Below are positions 35,018 to 44,125 of a stretch of DNA of 64,000 bases, in pieces. Under the pieces are notes generated by a model that did not search any database, was not told the origin of the DNA, and saw nothing but the letters and a program-made list of their open reading frames with translations. This DNA comes from Aplectana chamaeleonis. Taxonomy: Eukaryota; Nematoda; Chromadorea; Rhabditida; Cosmocercidae. Each line of letters opens with the position of its first letter. Position 1 is the stretch's first letter. Both the position numbers and the translations under genes were made by a program. The stretch spans positions 1-64,000 of the forward strand of contig JAPDOI010000434.1 in assembly GCA_029168955.1 (NCBI GenBank), read 5' to 3'.

Positions 35018-35030
35018 TGGGGGCCGAACC
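35018..35030 (+). other. candidate primer-binding site
   Basis: TGGGGGCCGAACC starts 8 nt after the LTR end and has the TGG start expected for pairing with a tRNA 3' CCA. The tRNA species was not identified. Confidence 0.35.
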
Positions 35031-35368
35031 GAGGCCGAAGAAGAGGACCAGCGATCCGCTCTTAAGCCGTTGTCAGGCGGTTACGGCGTGTAGTCCTGCT
35101 CCTCCTCGGAAGCAGTGTATCCTCATTCACGCGGTGCGGTCGCGTGTGCGTGCCCGTGTGGTGAGACGCATCAGTGTTATTCACGGAATACGCTGTTGGG
35201 TTTCGTCGCTGCGTGGGTAGCGTGCGTGACGATCGACGCCATCACAGAGTGGGGGTACGTTGTAGTGACGCTTGTCGCTGTTTCGTGTAAGAGGCAGACT
35301 ACGTATTGATCGCTATTGTCTCGGGGCCGATAGCCTAATCTACAGTGAAGATTAGTGATTCCAGAACA

Positions 35369-36568
35369 ATGGCTTCGAGCAGCAACGCAAAAGAAAGTGT
35401 TGTGGAAATTCAACGACTGGCGCTGAATGAGCCCACCACATCCGAGCAACTGGCCGATATGCGGGCCATGATGAATGTGCTCATGGAGAAGCTCAACGTT
35501 CTCTCTAACCAAAGTGCCGAAAAGGTGAGGAGATCTGAAACGGTCACACTTTCGGAAAACCTAGCTACCGCTCTGGAGGAGCAGCGTGAGCAGTCTGCTG
35601 AAGTCGACCACTGTCTGTGGCAACTGTCTGAGCTGTTCAACGTCGATGCCACAGAGGTTGTGAGCAAAATGCGAGTTTTCGTGAAGATTTGTAAGCAACA
35701 TAGGTGGTCAGATCAAAGTAATAGTGGTACTATTCGGGATCAACCAGCCAACGCTGTTGTCACAGATGCTTCAAACACCACCATAGAGCAGTTCACATTC
35801 GACGAAGCTAACAGGGACTCCGTGAACCATGCAGAATTCGACTTCATCGCGGCAGCAAGAGGCGAGCCAAGAAGATTTCCAAGTGTTGGGTTTGAGTCGG
35901 AATGCTTCCCACTTCAACCGCTTCATGCTTTTCAGAGCATTGCGACCGGATCGCAGCAGCAGAGAGAGACGGAATCGAACTGGCAGACTCGAGTGAATCC
36001 TGTTTTCAGTAGAGGATATGAGAATCCCGAAAGTCACCTAAACTTCGGGCATATGTTCGCTGCTATGAGCCTACCAGAGGTGGAGACCTTTGCAGACCCC
36101 AAGGGAAAAGAGTTCGATGACTTCGTTCTCAGGTTTAGGATGAAATATTCAAACCTTGGGCTAGATAACGACATGCTCACTCACCTTTTCCTCTCTAAGC
36201 TAGACGGATTTCCCAAAGCAGTGGCTGAGGCGCTGCCGAGAAATGTCCGCGAAGGAAGCCTCGAAGGAATCATCAGTGGTATGCGGAAGAGTTTGAGCGC
36301 TAGCGATCCTGCGCAGCAAATGAAGGCCTATATGGAACTGAAGCACTTGAAGAAGGATGTCGACGTCACTCGATTCTGTAACGAGCTTGAACGACTGACT
36401 CGAATGGCATATCCAGATGCCTCCGAGGAAATGCTGTCGAAGACACGAGCTGTGAAACTTGTAACACAACTCACGGACTGGCCCGAGTACTTGCAGCTAT
36501 ACTCAACGCTGGAGGCTGCGCCAGAAGGGTGTCAATACGAGATGGTCAAAAGATTGGCTCAGCGCTGA
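35369..36568 (+). CDS. gag-like protein of the LTR retrotransposon
   Basis: A 399-codon ORF; I take the ATG at 35369 (MASSSNAKESV) rather than upstream non-ATG codons. The N-terminal third is polar with a heptad-like region. Residues about 235-390 contain the conserved retrotransposon gag features: a block around FADPKGKEFDDFVLRFRMKY, then HLFLSKLDGFPKAVAEALP, then LKHLKKDVDVTRFCNELERL. It would form the capsid-like shell of retrotransposon particles. It ends at a TGA at 36566-36568 and overlaps the zinc-knuckle ORF by 40 nt in the -1 frame. The overlap could reflect ribosomal frameshifting or simply decay. Confidence 0.8.
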   Translation: MASSSNAKESVVEIQRLALNEPTTSEQLADMRAMMNVLMEKLNVLSNQSAEKVRRSETVTLSENLATALEEQREQSAEVDHCLWQLSELFNVDATEVVSKMRVFVKICKQHRWSDQSNSGTIRDQPANAVVTDASNTTIEQFTFDEANRDSVNHAEFDFIAAARGEPRRFPSVGFESECFPLQPLHAFQSIATGSQQQRETESNWQTRVNPVFSRGYENPESHLNFGHMFAAMSLPEVETFADPKGKEFDDFVLRFRMKYSNLGLDNDMLTHLFLSKLDGFPKAVAEALPRNVREGSLEGIISGMRKSLSASDPAQQMKAYMELKHLKKDVDVTRFCNELERLTRMAYPDASEEMLSKTRAVKLVTQLTDWPEYLQLYSTLEAAPEGCQYEMVKRLAQR

Positions 36569-36873
36569 GAGCGAAGTCGAGAAATCGCTTCAGCGATGCG
36601 GCAAGCTGCACAGCCATGCCGACCAAGACCCGCCAAAGTAGGCAAGGACAGGTTTTGCCGTCGAGACGAGGAAGTCAGACACATACTAGTCCCGCTAAAC
36701 CAAACCCAGCAAACGGTTCTGTAGCTGTGTCGTCAAGTGGAGGACCAAAGAAACCGTTGAAGTGCTACAATTGTGGCAAGACTGGTCATATTTCCCGTAA
36801 ATGCAGAGCTTCTAGAGAGCCTTCGCATCGTGAATTTAGGGGAAGCAACGGGCAGCAGAGGAAAGACCAGTGA
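36529..36873 (+). CDS. nucleocapsid segment with a CCHC zinc knuckle
   Basis: A 114-codon open frame, -1 relative to gag. After a basic, Ser/Pro-rich linker, residues 79-92 form a textbook C-X2-C-X4-H-X4-C knuckle (CYNCGKTGHISRKC) of the kind that binds retroelement RNA. It ends four bases into the next ORF, which is again -1. It is probably the C-terminal part of gag rather than a separate protein; the start shown is only the edge of the open frame. Confidence 0.75.
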   Translation: MSIRDGQKIGSALRAKSRNRFSDAASCTAMPTKTRQSRQGQVLPSRRGSQTHTSPAKPNPANGSVAVSSSGGPKKPLKCYNCGKTGHISRKCRASREPSHREFRGSNGQQRKDQ

Positions 36874-37259
36874 AGAACTTAACGGCTTCGCTGAACAAGT
36901 GGATTTGTGGGGCCGCAGGCTCATCCAGACCACATGACGAATTAGTGGGAAGGCAATTGTCATCTGAGATACATCTCCTAGGGTTCTCGCGACGGGCTTT
37001 GTTGGACACAGTTTCCCAAGTAAGCATCATCCCTCTGGAAATGTTGGAAGAAGCTCTTGACTCTGGTTTTGATTTGGACGATGATGTCGAAGAGATTCCA
37101 ATGCGAGGTTGCGCACCAGTGTACGATGCATCCGGGAATACTATGAAATTCAGAGGAGCGATAAGGCTCATCATGCAGATAGGAGGTGGCAACGAGCGAA
37201 GGATCGCATGCATTGTGATGAAGGGAGGTGACGGGTCGCTAGTTCTTGGCACTAACGCC
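36870..37259 (+). pseudogene. retropepsin-like aspartic protease, disrupted by a MITE
   Basis: Reads RALLDTVSQVSIIPLEML, the layout of a retropepsin active-site loop (hydrophobic-D-T-G-S/A), but with valine in place of the near-invariant glycine. Further on, SLVLGTNAL resembles the second hydrophobic (V/I)LG motif of the fold. The frame then runs into the 493-bp MITE; the open frame continues to 37361 only by chance. MITE plus one TTA is 496 bp, and the frame after the insertion is shifted by exactly that amount, so the insertion broke a continuous ORF. The Gly-to-Val change suggests the protease is also catalytically impaired. Confidence 0.65.
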
Positions 37260-37262
37260 TTA

Positions 37263-37755
37263 GGCCATAGTTATACACCGGCGGGACGCTGCGGAAATAG
37301 CAAGACAACTATCCCTTATATGCGCCCTAACTGCGCTCAGGCATGCCAAAAGGAACAGTAGTCGCAGAAAAACGCGCCGGAAGGCCGCACAGAGCAGTTA
37401 TACACGCCGCAGCACCGTATACTGCATCCTTACGGGACCTGCCCTGTTGGAAATTTGCCAATTTCCACCAGCTGATTATTTTTCAGATTTAAAATTGTTA
37501 AAACATTACCAAAACGACATAACGAGCACTGTAATGACGAGAGGAATTGATTATTAGTGCTATTCTGCAAATAAAAAGTGTCAGAAGCGAAAAAAACCGA
37601 TAAAATACCATTAAAAACGTCTGGAAATTTTTGTCCGCAGTATTGCGTCAAAGACACCGGAGACGCAACATTGCAGACGAATCCCAGATTCACGCAGCAA
37701 GCGGCGGCAATGTCATCGCGAGACGTTTTCATTCCGCTGGTGTATAACTAGGGCC
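37263..37755. mobile_element. 493-bp TTA-flanked MITE inside the protease ORF
   Basis: TTA duplication at 37260-37262 and 37756-37758. Ends GGCCATAGTTATACACCGGC and GGTGTATAACTAGGGCC. It is the reverse complement of 34406-34898 with few differences, including the blocks around GGCATGCCAAAAGGAACAGT and AATTTGCCAATTTCCACC. Confidence 0.9.
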
Positions 37756-39111
37756 TTAAGCAAGCTGGGATTTGACCTTAAGAGGTTTGAGAGAGTGACG
37801 ATCTCTCTCAGCAAAGGTGAAACCTTTAGTGCAGTTAAGAACAGCCGTACTCAGAAGCAGTGAAAGCAGCAGCAAGACCCCGCTGTGCGGTCTGCTGGTG
37901 CAAAAGTCAGGAACAGTCGAACGACTCCTGAAGTCCATGCTCCTGTCGCTGACACCTTTGTGGGAGCAAAAGTCTTCAAACAAGGTGAAGACGAAGCACC
38001 TTGTGGAGCATCAGACATGGTGCCCACAGAAAAGGCTGAGTTGCCCAGGAAGCTTTTGCGTTCAAAGGTTAAGCGGAAGCTTGAGGTGAAATGTTGCGCA
38101 GCAACGACGCAAAGCAGAAGCGCTGAGAACCTCGACCACATTCAGCCAGAAGCTTGCCCGAGAAGGAGGCGATGCAATACGGACATGTCCAAGAAGCGTC
38201 GAGATCATAACTCATGCAAGCCTGGACCTGACGAACCCAGCAGAGTACAATTCGATGCGGTTGAGGGGCTACCTGAAGGGGTATTAGAAGAGCCCGTGCA
38301 ACCTGTTAGAACTCGTAGGAAGCGGGGGAAGCCCAGAAAGAACCCCTCCGCAGAGATTCCAACGAGTCAGAAGATCCGATGTTTCAAAACGAGTATTGGC
38401 ATAGAGCATCCACTCAACCTGCGTCATCGATGTGACTGCGGCTGTTTTGGGTAGTGTGTTCATGTTGCTGTTCCCAGTCCGACACACCAAATGACACGAT
38501 CGAATAAAGTGGTCGACAGGTTTGAACTGGAGAACGTCGCCTCTGCTGGAGAACAAGGGAGCTGGAGTAATGATAGGAAGGAGTCGAAGCTCCGAAAGGT
38601 AAAATCTACGCATCTCACACCCCATGGTCCCGCCGCCGCAACGAAAGATTGCAGCCACCTTCACGTCGATTTTGTGGAAGCCGTGGAGGCAGCAACAGGA
38701 CTGCGGTTCGAGCACAGAGCCGGTTCAAATGTGGCACTTTGCCGTGACGTCGGAGCTAATGCCACGAATGCGATTGAAGTGTGGGAACTTATGAAGCATA
38801 GTTGCGGTTCTAACAGTACTGCTGTTTTCAGCATCAAACCGGATGGAGAAGATCGACCCAGTTCTATTGTCGTCGGTAACAGTCGTGACAGTGGTCGAAG
38901 GAGCTATGGTATGGAAACAGGAATGTTCGGAGAGGAGCCTAGTGATATCGTCAGTGATGTGAGTCGGGACGACTCTCCTGTTAGTGCGGGCATGTTAAGA
39001 ATAGAAGTTATAAATCCATTGTTGTCCGTAGTCCCTAGGGGGTGTGTATACAAGTCTGTTGGTACCTGCTCGTTGGTGCCCCTGCTTCTACTGAACCCAG
39101 CAGACGTTTAA
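37756..39111 (+). pseudogene. C-terminal part of the LTR-element polyprotein, unknown domain
   Basis: A single frame continues from the protease region across 37756-39111, interrupted by a TGA near 37860 and a TAG at 38452-38454. It is basic, with RRRRCNTDMSKKRR and an AT-hook-like RKRGKPRKNP segment, followed by a SHLHVDFVEAVEAATGLRFE stretch. No reverse transcriptase, RNase H or integrase motif is present. It runs into the first bases of the 3' LTR. The function is unknown; a nucleic-acid-binding role is only suggested by the basic patches. Confidence 0.5.
38993..39034 (+). repeat. 3' LTR, first piece (before the RTE insertion)
   Basis: TGTTAAGAATAGAAGTTATA through CCGTAGTCC matches the first 42 bp of the 5' LTR (34098 onward). 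The match stops at the RTE insertion and resumes at 42294. Confidence 0.85.
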
Positions 39112-40136
39112 GTGTACACAGGGAACGTTCGAGCGATATAGCGTGCACAACTATATCGCAAAAGTATCACATACATTGCATAAAGGTGTTGCCGTCCGGC
39201 ACACTAAGGCCTCTGGTCCATAACACCTTAGGATCCGTACCTAAGGAGTCATGGAGTCTGGCCACAAACCACAATTTCGCCACCCTGAACTGTCGATCGC
39301 TGTCGAGTGATATCCAAAAACCTGCGCTATCCAGACTTCTGAGCTATTTCCATGCTTCGTTTGCTGCTTTGCAGGAAACCCGCCTCAAGGATAGACCCGT
39401 CATCAGCGTCGGAGAGTACACCATCCACTGCGGTAACGCTGACGATAGGAGAATGGGAGGCTGTGCAATAGCTGTAAGGAAGGGTTTCAATGGTATGGTC
39501 AAGGAGTTCGGCTCAACGTCGTGCCGGAATGCATTCGTACGACTGCGGGATCACAGAGGATTCAATCTGTGGATAGTGAGTGCTCATGCGCCTACTGAAA
39601 CCGCCGAGGACAATTCGAAGGATGCGTTTTATGAGCAACTCAATACGTTGCTGGCCAGGATACCTTGTCAACATGCTGTTGTCGTGGGGATTCACGCAAA
39701 TGCGAAGATGGGACTTGATCAGGAATCCGAAGTACTCGGTAAATGGATCTACCCAGTGGAGCAAACATCGGACAATGGCTACCGCCTTGTCGACTTTTGT
39801 GAACGCAGTGGTCTGATTATTGCATCGACCTTCAAGAGGAATCATCGCCGCCATCAGCTTACGTGGCAGGGACCAACCCAGCTATCTCCAGAAGAGCAGC
39901 GGAAGCGGAAGATGACAACTTTGAAACTACAGCTTGACTATGTCCTGACGAGGAATATTCCAGTATCGGACATTCGAAGATCTAGAGCTGTGTGGGATGT
40001 CGCATTCGATTCGGATCACCGTCCTGTTCTGTTGAACTTCACTGCGAGGATTCATAAGAGGAAGCGAGGGGCTCAGCCTCTCCAGAGGATTGACATGACA
40101 AGTCTCAGAGATGAAGAGTGCAGAAGAAATTTTTGA
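39042..40136 (+). pseudogene. RTE endonuclease (APE/EEP-type) domain
   Basis: Contains the ordered motifs of the apurinic-type endonuclease that nicks target DNA for target-primed reverse transcription: FATLNCRSL, ALQETRLKD, WIVSAHAPTETAED, VVGIHANAKMG, RRHQLTWQG, LQLDYVLTRN and SDHRPVLLNF. The third catalytic motif normally has Asp (GDxNA or G.DAN); here it is GIHAN, a His substitution expected to damage activity. The reading ends in TGA where an Arg codon would fit, and the same frame continues directly into the RT part, so this is a nonsense mutation rather than a natural ORF end. Confidence 0.88.
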
Positions 40137-42252
40137 CAACGCGTTTCTATTCACATCGGAGTACGGACTAAGGAGAAACTTTGCGACGCGGATTCTTTTG
40201 TCAAGTGCATCCAGGACGCTTCGAAAGAGGCACTCCCGGTTGTACAGCCTAAGAAGAAGTTCGCCTACGTCTCAGAAGAAACTACATCTACCTACAACAG
40301 AGTATGTGCTCTCCGAACTGCAGGAAACTTCGTGGAGGAGAAGCGTCTGAGGAGGAAGTTGCGTCGGCAGCTTCAAAGTGACCGCGAACGAGAGTGGACG
40401 TGTAGAGCTAAGGAGTTCGAGAAGGCTTGGGGGGAGAAGAATCCAAGGAAAGCCTACACGTTGTTGCGACAGTATAGCGGGAAGATGAAGAAATGTTCTC
40501 CTGTCTTGAACACTACCAATGGAGTTGCAGTTGGTGATGCGACGCTGCCAATATGGAAGGATTACTTCAGTTCACTACTGAATCGTCCAGCGCCATCAGT
40601 ACCTGAGCTCCCGCATGTTCACAGAGCACATTACGATGTCAGTGAGGAACCGCCGACTGAGTCTGAAGTTTTGGATTGTGTCCGGAAAATGAAGAATGGA
40701 AAGGCAGGTGGAGATGACAACATCACTGCTGAAATGCTGAAAGCTCTTCCTCCGTCTGGGATTCGTGAAATGACCAACACCATCCGTGCTATATGGATGA
40801 GCGAAACGATACCCGATTCGTGGAGACGTGCGATCATCGTACCTCTTCACAAGAAGCTATCCGTCACGGATCCTAAGAACTACAGAGGAATCTCTCTACT
40901 TCGTGTTATGTACAAGGTTTTAGAACGTATCATTCTCGAGCGACTTATCAAACATCGTGAAGGAACAATCAGAGATGAGCAAGCCGGTTTTCGACCTGGA
41001 ATATCGACCATCGACCAAGTGTTCGTCGTGAGAAGAGTAATTGAATCGTGGCAGCGGTTTTCGAAGCCATTACAGCTTGCTTTTTTGGACTTTGAAGCCG
41101 CGTTCGACTCTCCTCATCGTGATCGATTGCTCAATGCTCTGCGAGCAGATGGAGTCCCGGAAAAGTATGTTCGGTTAATCGAGGACATGAACAAAGGAAC
41201 AACAGCAGCAGTTCGTACACCCGTCGGATTTACGTCAGCTTTCGAGGTGAAAACAGGAGTAAGGCAAGGAGCCGTTGCAGGACCTTTTTTTTCAACTTCG
41301 CCGTTGATGACATCATGCGTAGAGTTGCAGAACAGTTTCCTGCGGATGTGATCCTAACACCATCAGGATGCTCCCTTGTCGACCTGGAGTACGCCGACGA
41401 CATTGTGTTATTCGCTGAAAACAACGCAAAACTGCAAAGTATTGTGAACCTCGTTTCGAAGTATGCCGCAGCCTATGGACTTCGTCTTCGTCCCGACAAA
41501 TGCAAGCAGATGTGGGTCTCTCAGAGGCCTTCAACGGGAGTTTGTGTGGACGGACAACGTATCGAACTGGTGGACGATTTCTGTTATTTGGGCTGTTTGC
41601 TGAAGAACGATGGTAGTTATGCAGCGGATATTCGACAACGATGTGCGAAAGCTACGTCTGCATTCAATTCTCTAACCAAGTGTTTGTGGTCTACCACCAT
41701 CGCGAAGGAAGTCAAGTTGCGCGTCTACCTATCCGCTATTCGCGATATCATGACGTACGGATCGGAGACGTGGGCAGCACCGAAGACGCAGATGGAAAGG
41801 TTGGATTGCACGGAGAGGAAGCTTTTCAGGCGTTTTCTCGGATATTTCTGGCCGCGTGTATGCCATAACGAAGACCTTCACAAGGAAATCGACGCAGTAC
41901 ATCAACGCTTGACACGAGGGAGGTGCCAGCATCTCCTAACGCCATCTCAAGCAGCAATGGAAAGTCGACTTCGACTGCTCGGGCATATACTAAGAAGAAC
42001 GCCGGATCGTCTCGTACAACACGCTTAAAAAATGCTTCCAAATCCTGTCTGGAAACGGCCACCTGGGCGGATGTGGTTAAAGAGGATTTGAAGTCACTCG
42101 GCATCGAAAGACAGTTCAGGCGCGATGTTTCGTTTCGCAGGAAATGGAATAGTGACAGCTGGATGGAATATGTTCAAATTGTGGCTGAAGACCGTGAAAA
42201 ATGGACACGGCTAACTACTAGGACGGCACACCTCGGTGAAGATGCGGAATGA
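40137..42252 (+). pseudogene. RTE reverse transcriptase domain
   Basis: In order: EEKRLRRKLRRQL, RNPRKAY-like ENPRKAY, KMKNGKAGGDDNITAEMLK, NYRGISLLRVMYKVLERI, DEQAGFRPGISTIDQVF, LAFLDFEAAFDS (motif A), GVRQGAVAGPF (motif B) and LEYADDIVLF (motif C, the YADD catalytic box). Then come GLRLRPDKCKQM, FCYLGCLLKNDGS, and the C-terminal LRLLGHILRR and FRRDVSFRRKWNSDSW blocks. Catalytic aspartates are present. The reading changes frame at the T8 run near 41284 and again near 42065, with a stop at 42026-42028. It copies the element's RNA at the nicked target. Confidence 0.9.
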
Positions 42253-42293
42253 CCGCGTCAGGCGAAAGCCAACCGATTAATTCAAGTAAGTCA

Positions 42294-42573
42294 AGTCCTA
42301 CTAATCTAATAGTTAAGCGATCTGAATCTATCTAGTTTAGTACTTGTTTCTTAAGAGTTGGTTCCATCTATTACCTCGTTCCTGTGATTTCCTCCTCGGT
42401 TCGTTGTTGTCATAGTTTCCGTCGATCAATGGGCGCGGAGTGGAGGATGGGGGGGAGGGGCGTCTTATGTATGCCTCGCCCTCTCGTCTGCCCCCGTGGT
42501 CTCTCATCCCAGGCGGGGCCTGCGCATCGCAGGCGGGGCCTGCGATTGGAGGCCGCGTCCGCTGCCTTCTTAA
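42294..42573 (+). repeat. 3' LTR, second piece
   Basis: AGTCCTACTAATCTAATAG to CTGCCTTCTTAA matches 34132-34405 closely, with a small 4-bp duplication (TCTA). Ends at the TTAA in which the next MITE sits. Confidence 0.88.
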
Positions 42574-43053
42574 AGGCACTGTTCGCGATAAACTTCATCC
42601 TCGAATTTTTCATGGCAAACGCTTCTCGTGGCTCTCGGAAGCAGAACAGCGTCGAAAAAACGGGACGAAAAGCTACCCAGGAGCCGCAAAACGGCTTAGA
42701 AAAGTGGGCAAACCACTCCATTGTGGGCAAGTCCCGCCTCTTCCCCTCCCTCGACGTGAACAAAGGAACACTCGAAATCGTGAGTTGAGCGATGGTTTCC
42801 GATCAAAAGCTCCGTTCTTCCCTTCATTGTCAACTTCTCTCAGGTCAGCTCGCATACATTGGCTGCAAAAGACGGAAGTTACAAGCCTCGGACAACTCGT
42901 CCACCATTTTCCCTAGCTCAATTTTGGAGGGACCATAACTCCATTTCCAGAAGGTCTTGTACGATTCCAGAAGCATCATTGGAATCAGAATGGGACCGAT
43001 TTCAAGACAGGCAAAAAAAAACAGAAAAGCGATTTTCATCGCGAACAGTGACT
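42574..43053. mobile_element. 480-bp TTAA-flanked MITE in the 3' LTR
   Basis: TTAA at 42570-42573 and 43054-43057. Ends AGGCACTGTTCGCGATAAAC and ATCGCGAACAGTGACT. The interior is the reverse complement of the 24112-24596 type (CGGACAACTCGTCCACCA). The TTAA it occupies is the same LTR position that carries the unrelated 493-bp MITE in the 5' LTR. Confidence 0.9.
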
Positions 43054-43057
43054 TTAA

Positions 43058-43165
43058 GGCGGCCCATTCAGTTATAGAGAGCTCATTTTTGTTGTTGTAG
43101 AGTGGTACTGTGAGGTGACTCTCCTCAATAAATAGTTGTACCACAGTTCAGTCTACAACACTCCA
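43058..43165 (+). repeat. 3' LTR, last piece
   Basis: GGCGGCCCATTCAGTTATAG to TACAACACTCCA matches 34903-35010. Contains AATAAA at 43127-43132. Confidence 0.88.
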
Positions 43166-44110
43166 GTCGATTCCTTACAGTTTCGAAAATTGAATAATGG
43201 ACCTCAAATTCGTGTACAGCTTCCCAAATAACACCCACAGTAAAATTTTGAGACAAATCAGAGACTTTGACCGAGATACCGTATACCCGCCGTAACCTGC
43301 TCTAATCCAAGGAGCGAATTCATGGTAGCCTTCTCGAAATCGTCAAAAGTCGCGTTTGGCCAGCAAAATTTCCCCAATTTAGAAGCTTCGGACCAAATCA
43401 GACGTAGTTTTTGCAATATTGACAAATGGGCCTCAGATTCTTAATCAGCATCCAAAACAACCCCTAAAAAGCAAGTATTGGGCTCAATCCGAGGCAATTC
43501 GTTTGAACATACTGGAAAATGCCATTCGTGTACCCCTTTTGTCTACACAAAGCTATGAAAATGCCCTATTTTGGAAATCTCCCGTAAATATCTGAGGCGT
43601 TTAGGGATTTGGAAAACGGATTATCAATGCTGCGTCCGTTGCCTACAACTATCAACACATGGCTTCATAAAAGCCCACTGGGACTTTAAGGTAAGCCCTA
43701 GTCAGTGGCAAGTATAGACGCGCCCTTCTGTTCAACAACGGCTACTGATCATTGAGCCGTTCACATGAAACGAAAGGCCAGAAGATTTCGCTAAACTCTC
43801 GCAATCCAGGAGTCGCGTTGCGTCTCTTAATTGAGAAGTTTGGAACGCCCGTCAACGGAACACCATTGGTATTGAACCGTGTTTTGGATACTACCGTGTT
43901 TTGCTTATCGAAGTACTTGTTCTTTTTTCTTGCCACAAGTTTTGTCAAAATTTATATGAGTTCCGCTCACGATTGTTTGTATTGAAAAGCACCATGAAAA
44001 GTTTGTGCAGCAAAGTTGCTGTGCCCTAGGTAGGCTAATGGCATTATACTTACCGTAACCTGCATTGATCGACCGAAATACTCTAAAACTCATGGGGCTC
44101 AATCCCTTTT
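43166..44110. repeat. dispersed AAATTCGTGTACAGC-type repeat, diverged
   Basis: Phrases such as GGACCTCAAATTCGTGTACA, CAAATAACACCC and GCCGTAACCTGC recur here and, in varied form, at 34000-34090, 46190-46290, 51766-51890 and 62917-63990. This looks like an old high-copy repeat. No gene recognised. Confidence 0.45.
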
Positions 44111-44125
44111 TGGAGGGGTTCAGAG

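Larger units (their letters stand above)
39035..42293 (+). mobile_element. RTE-type non-LTR retrotransposon inserted in the 3' LTR
   Basis: AGTCC occurs at both junctions (39030-39034 and 42294-42298), a plausible 5-bp target duplication. At 3.26 kb the length fits RTE elements, and the 3' end CAAGTAAGTCAAGTC is the short tandem tail typical of the clade. It encodes one endonuclease-RT polyprotein. It has an in-frame TGA (40134-40136), a one-base deletion in a T8 run (41284-41291), a TAA (42026-42028) and one further shift near 42065, so this copy is dead but probably young. Confidence 0.88.
34098..43165 (+). mobile_element. LTR retrotransposon (gag-protease type) with four nested insertions
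   Basis: Two matching terminal direct repeats of about 420 bp (once insertions are removed) bound a ~4-kb interior encoding gag, a CCHC knuckle, a retropepsin-like segment and a basic C-terminal region. Later insertions are two 493-bp MITEs (34406-34898 and 37263-37755), an RTE retrotransposon (39035-42293) and a 480-bp MITE (42574-43053). No reverse transcriptase, RNase H or integrase belonging to the LTR element was found. The only RT inside is that of the RTE insertion, so the LTR element looks non-autonomous. No target duplication was identified at its outer ends. The superfamily (Gypsy- or Pao-like) cannot be fixed without pol. Confidence 0.85.

Noticed and set aside
35369..42252. A novel chimeric gag-protease-endonuclease-RT element
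   Set aside because: The LTR sequence is interrupted and resumes across the RTE with a duplicated AGTCC, so the RTE is a nested insertion.
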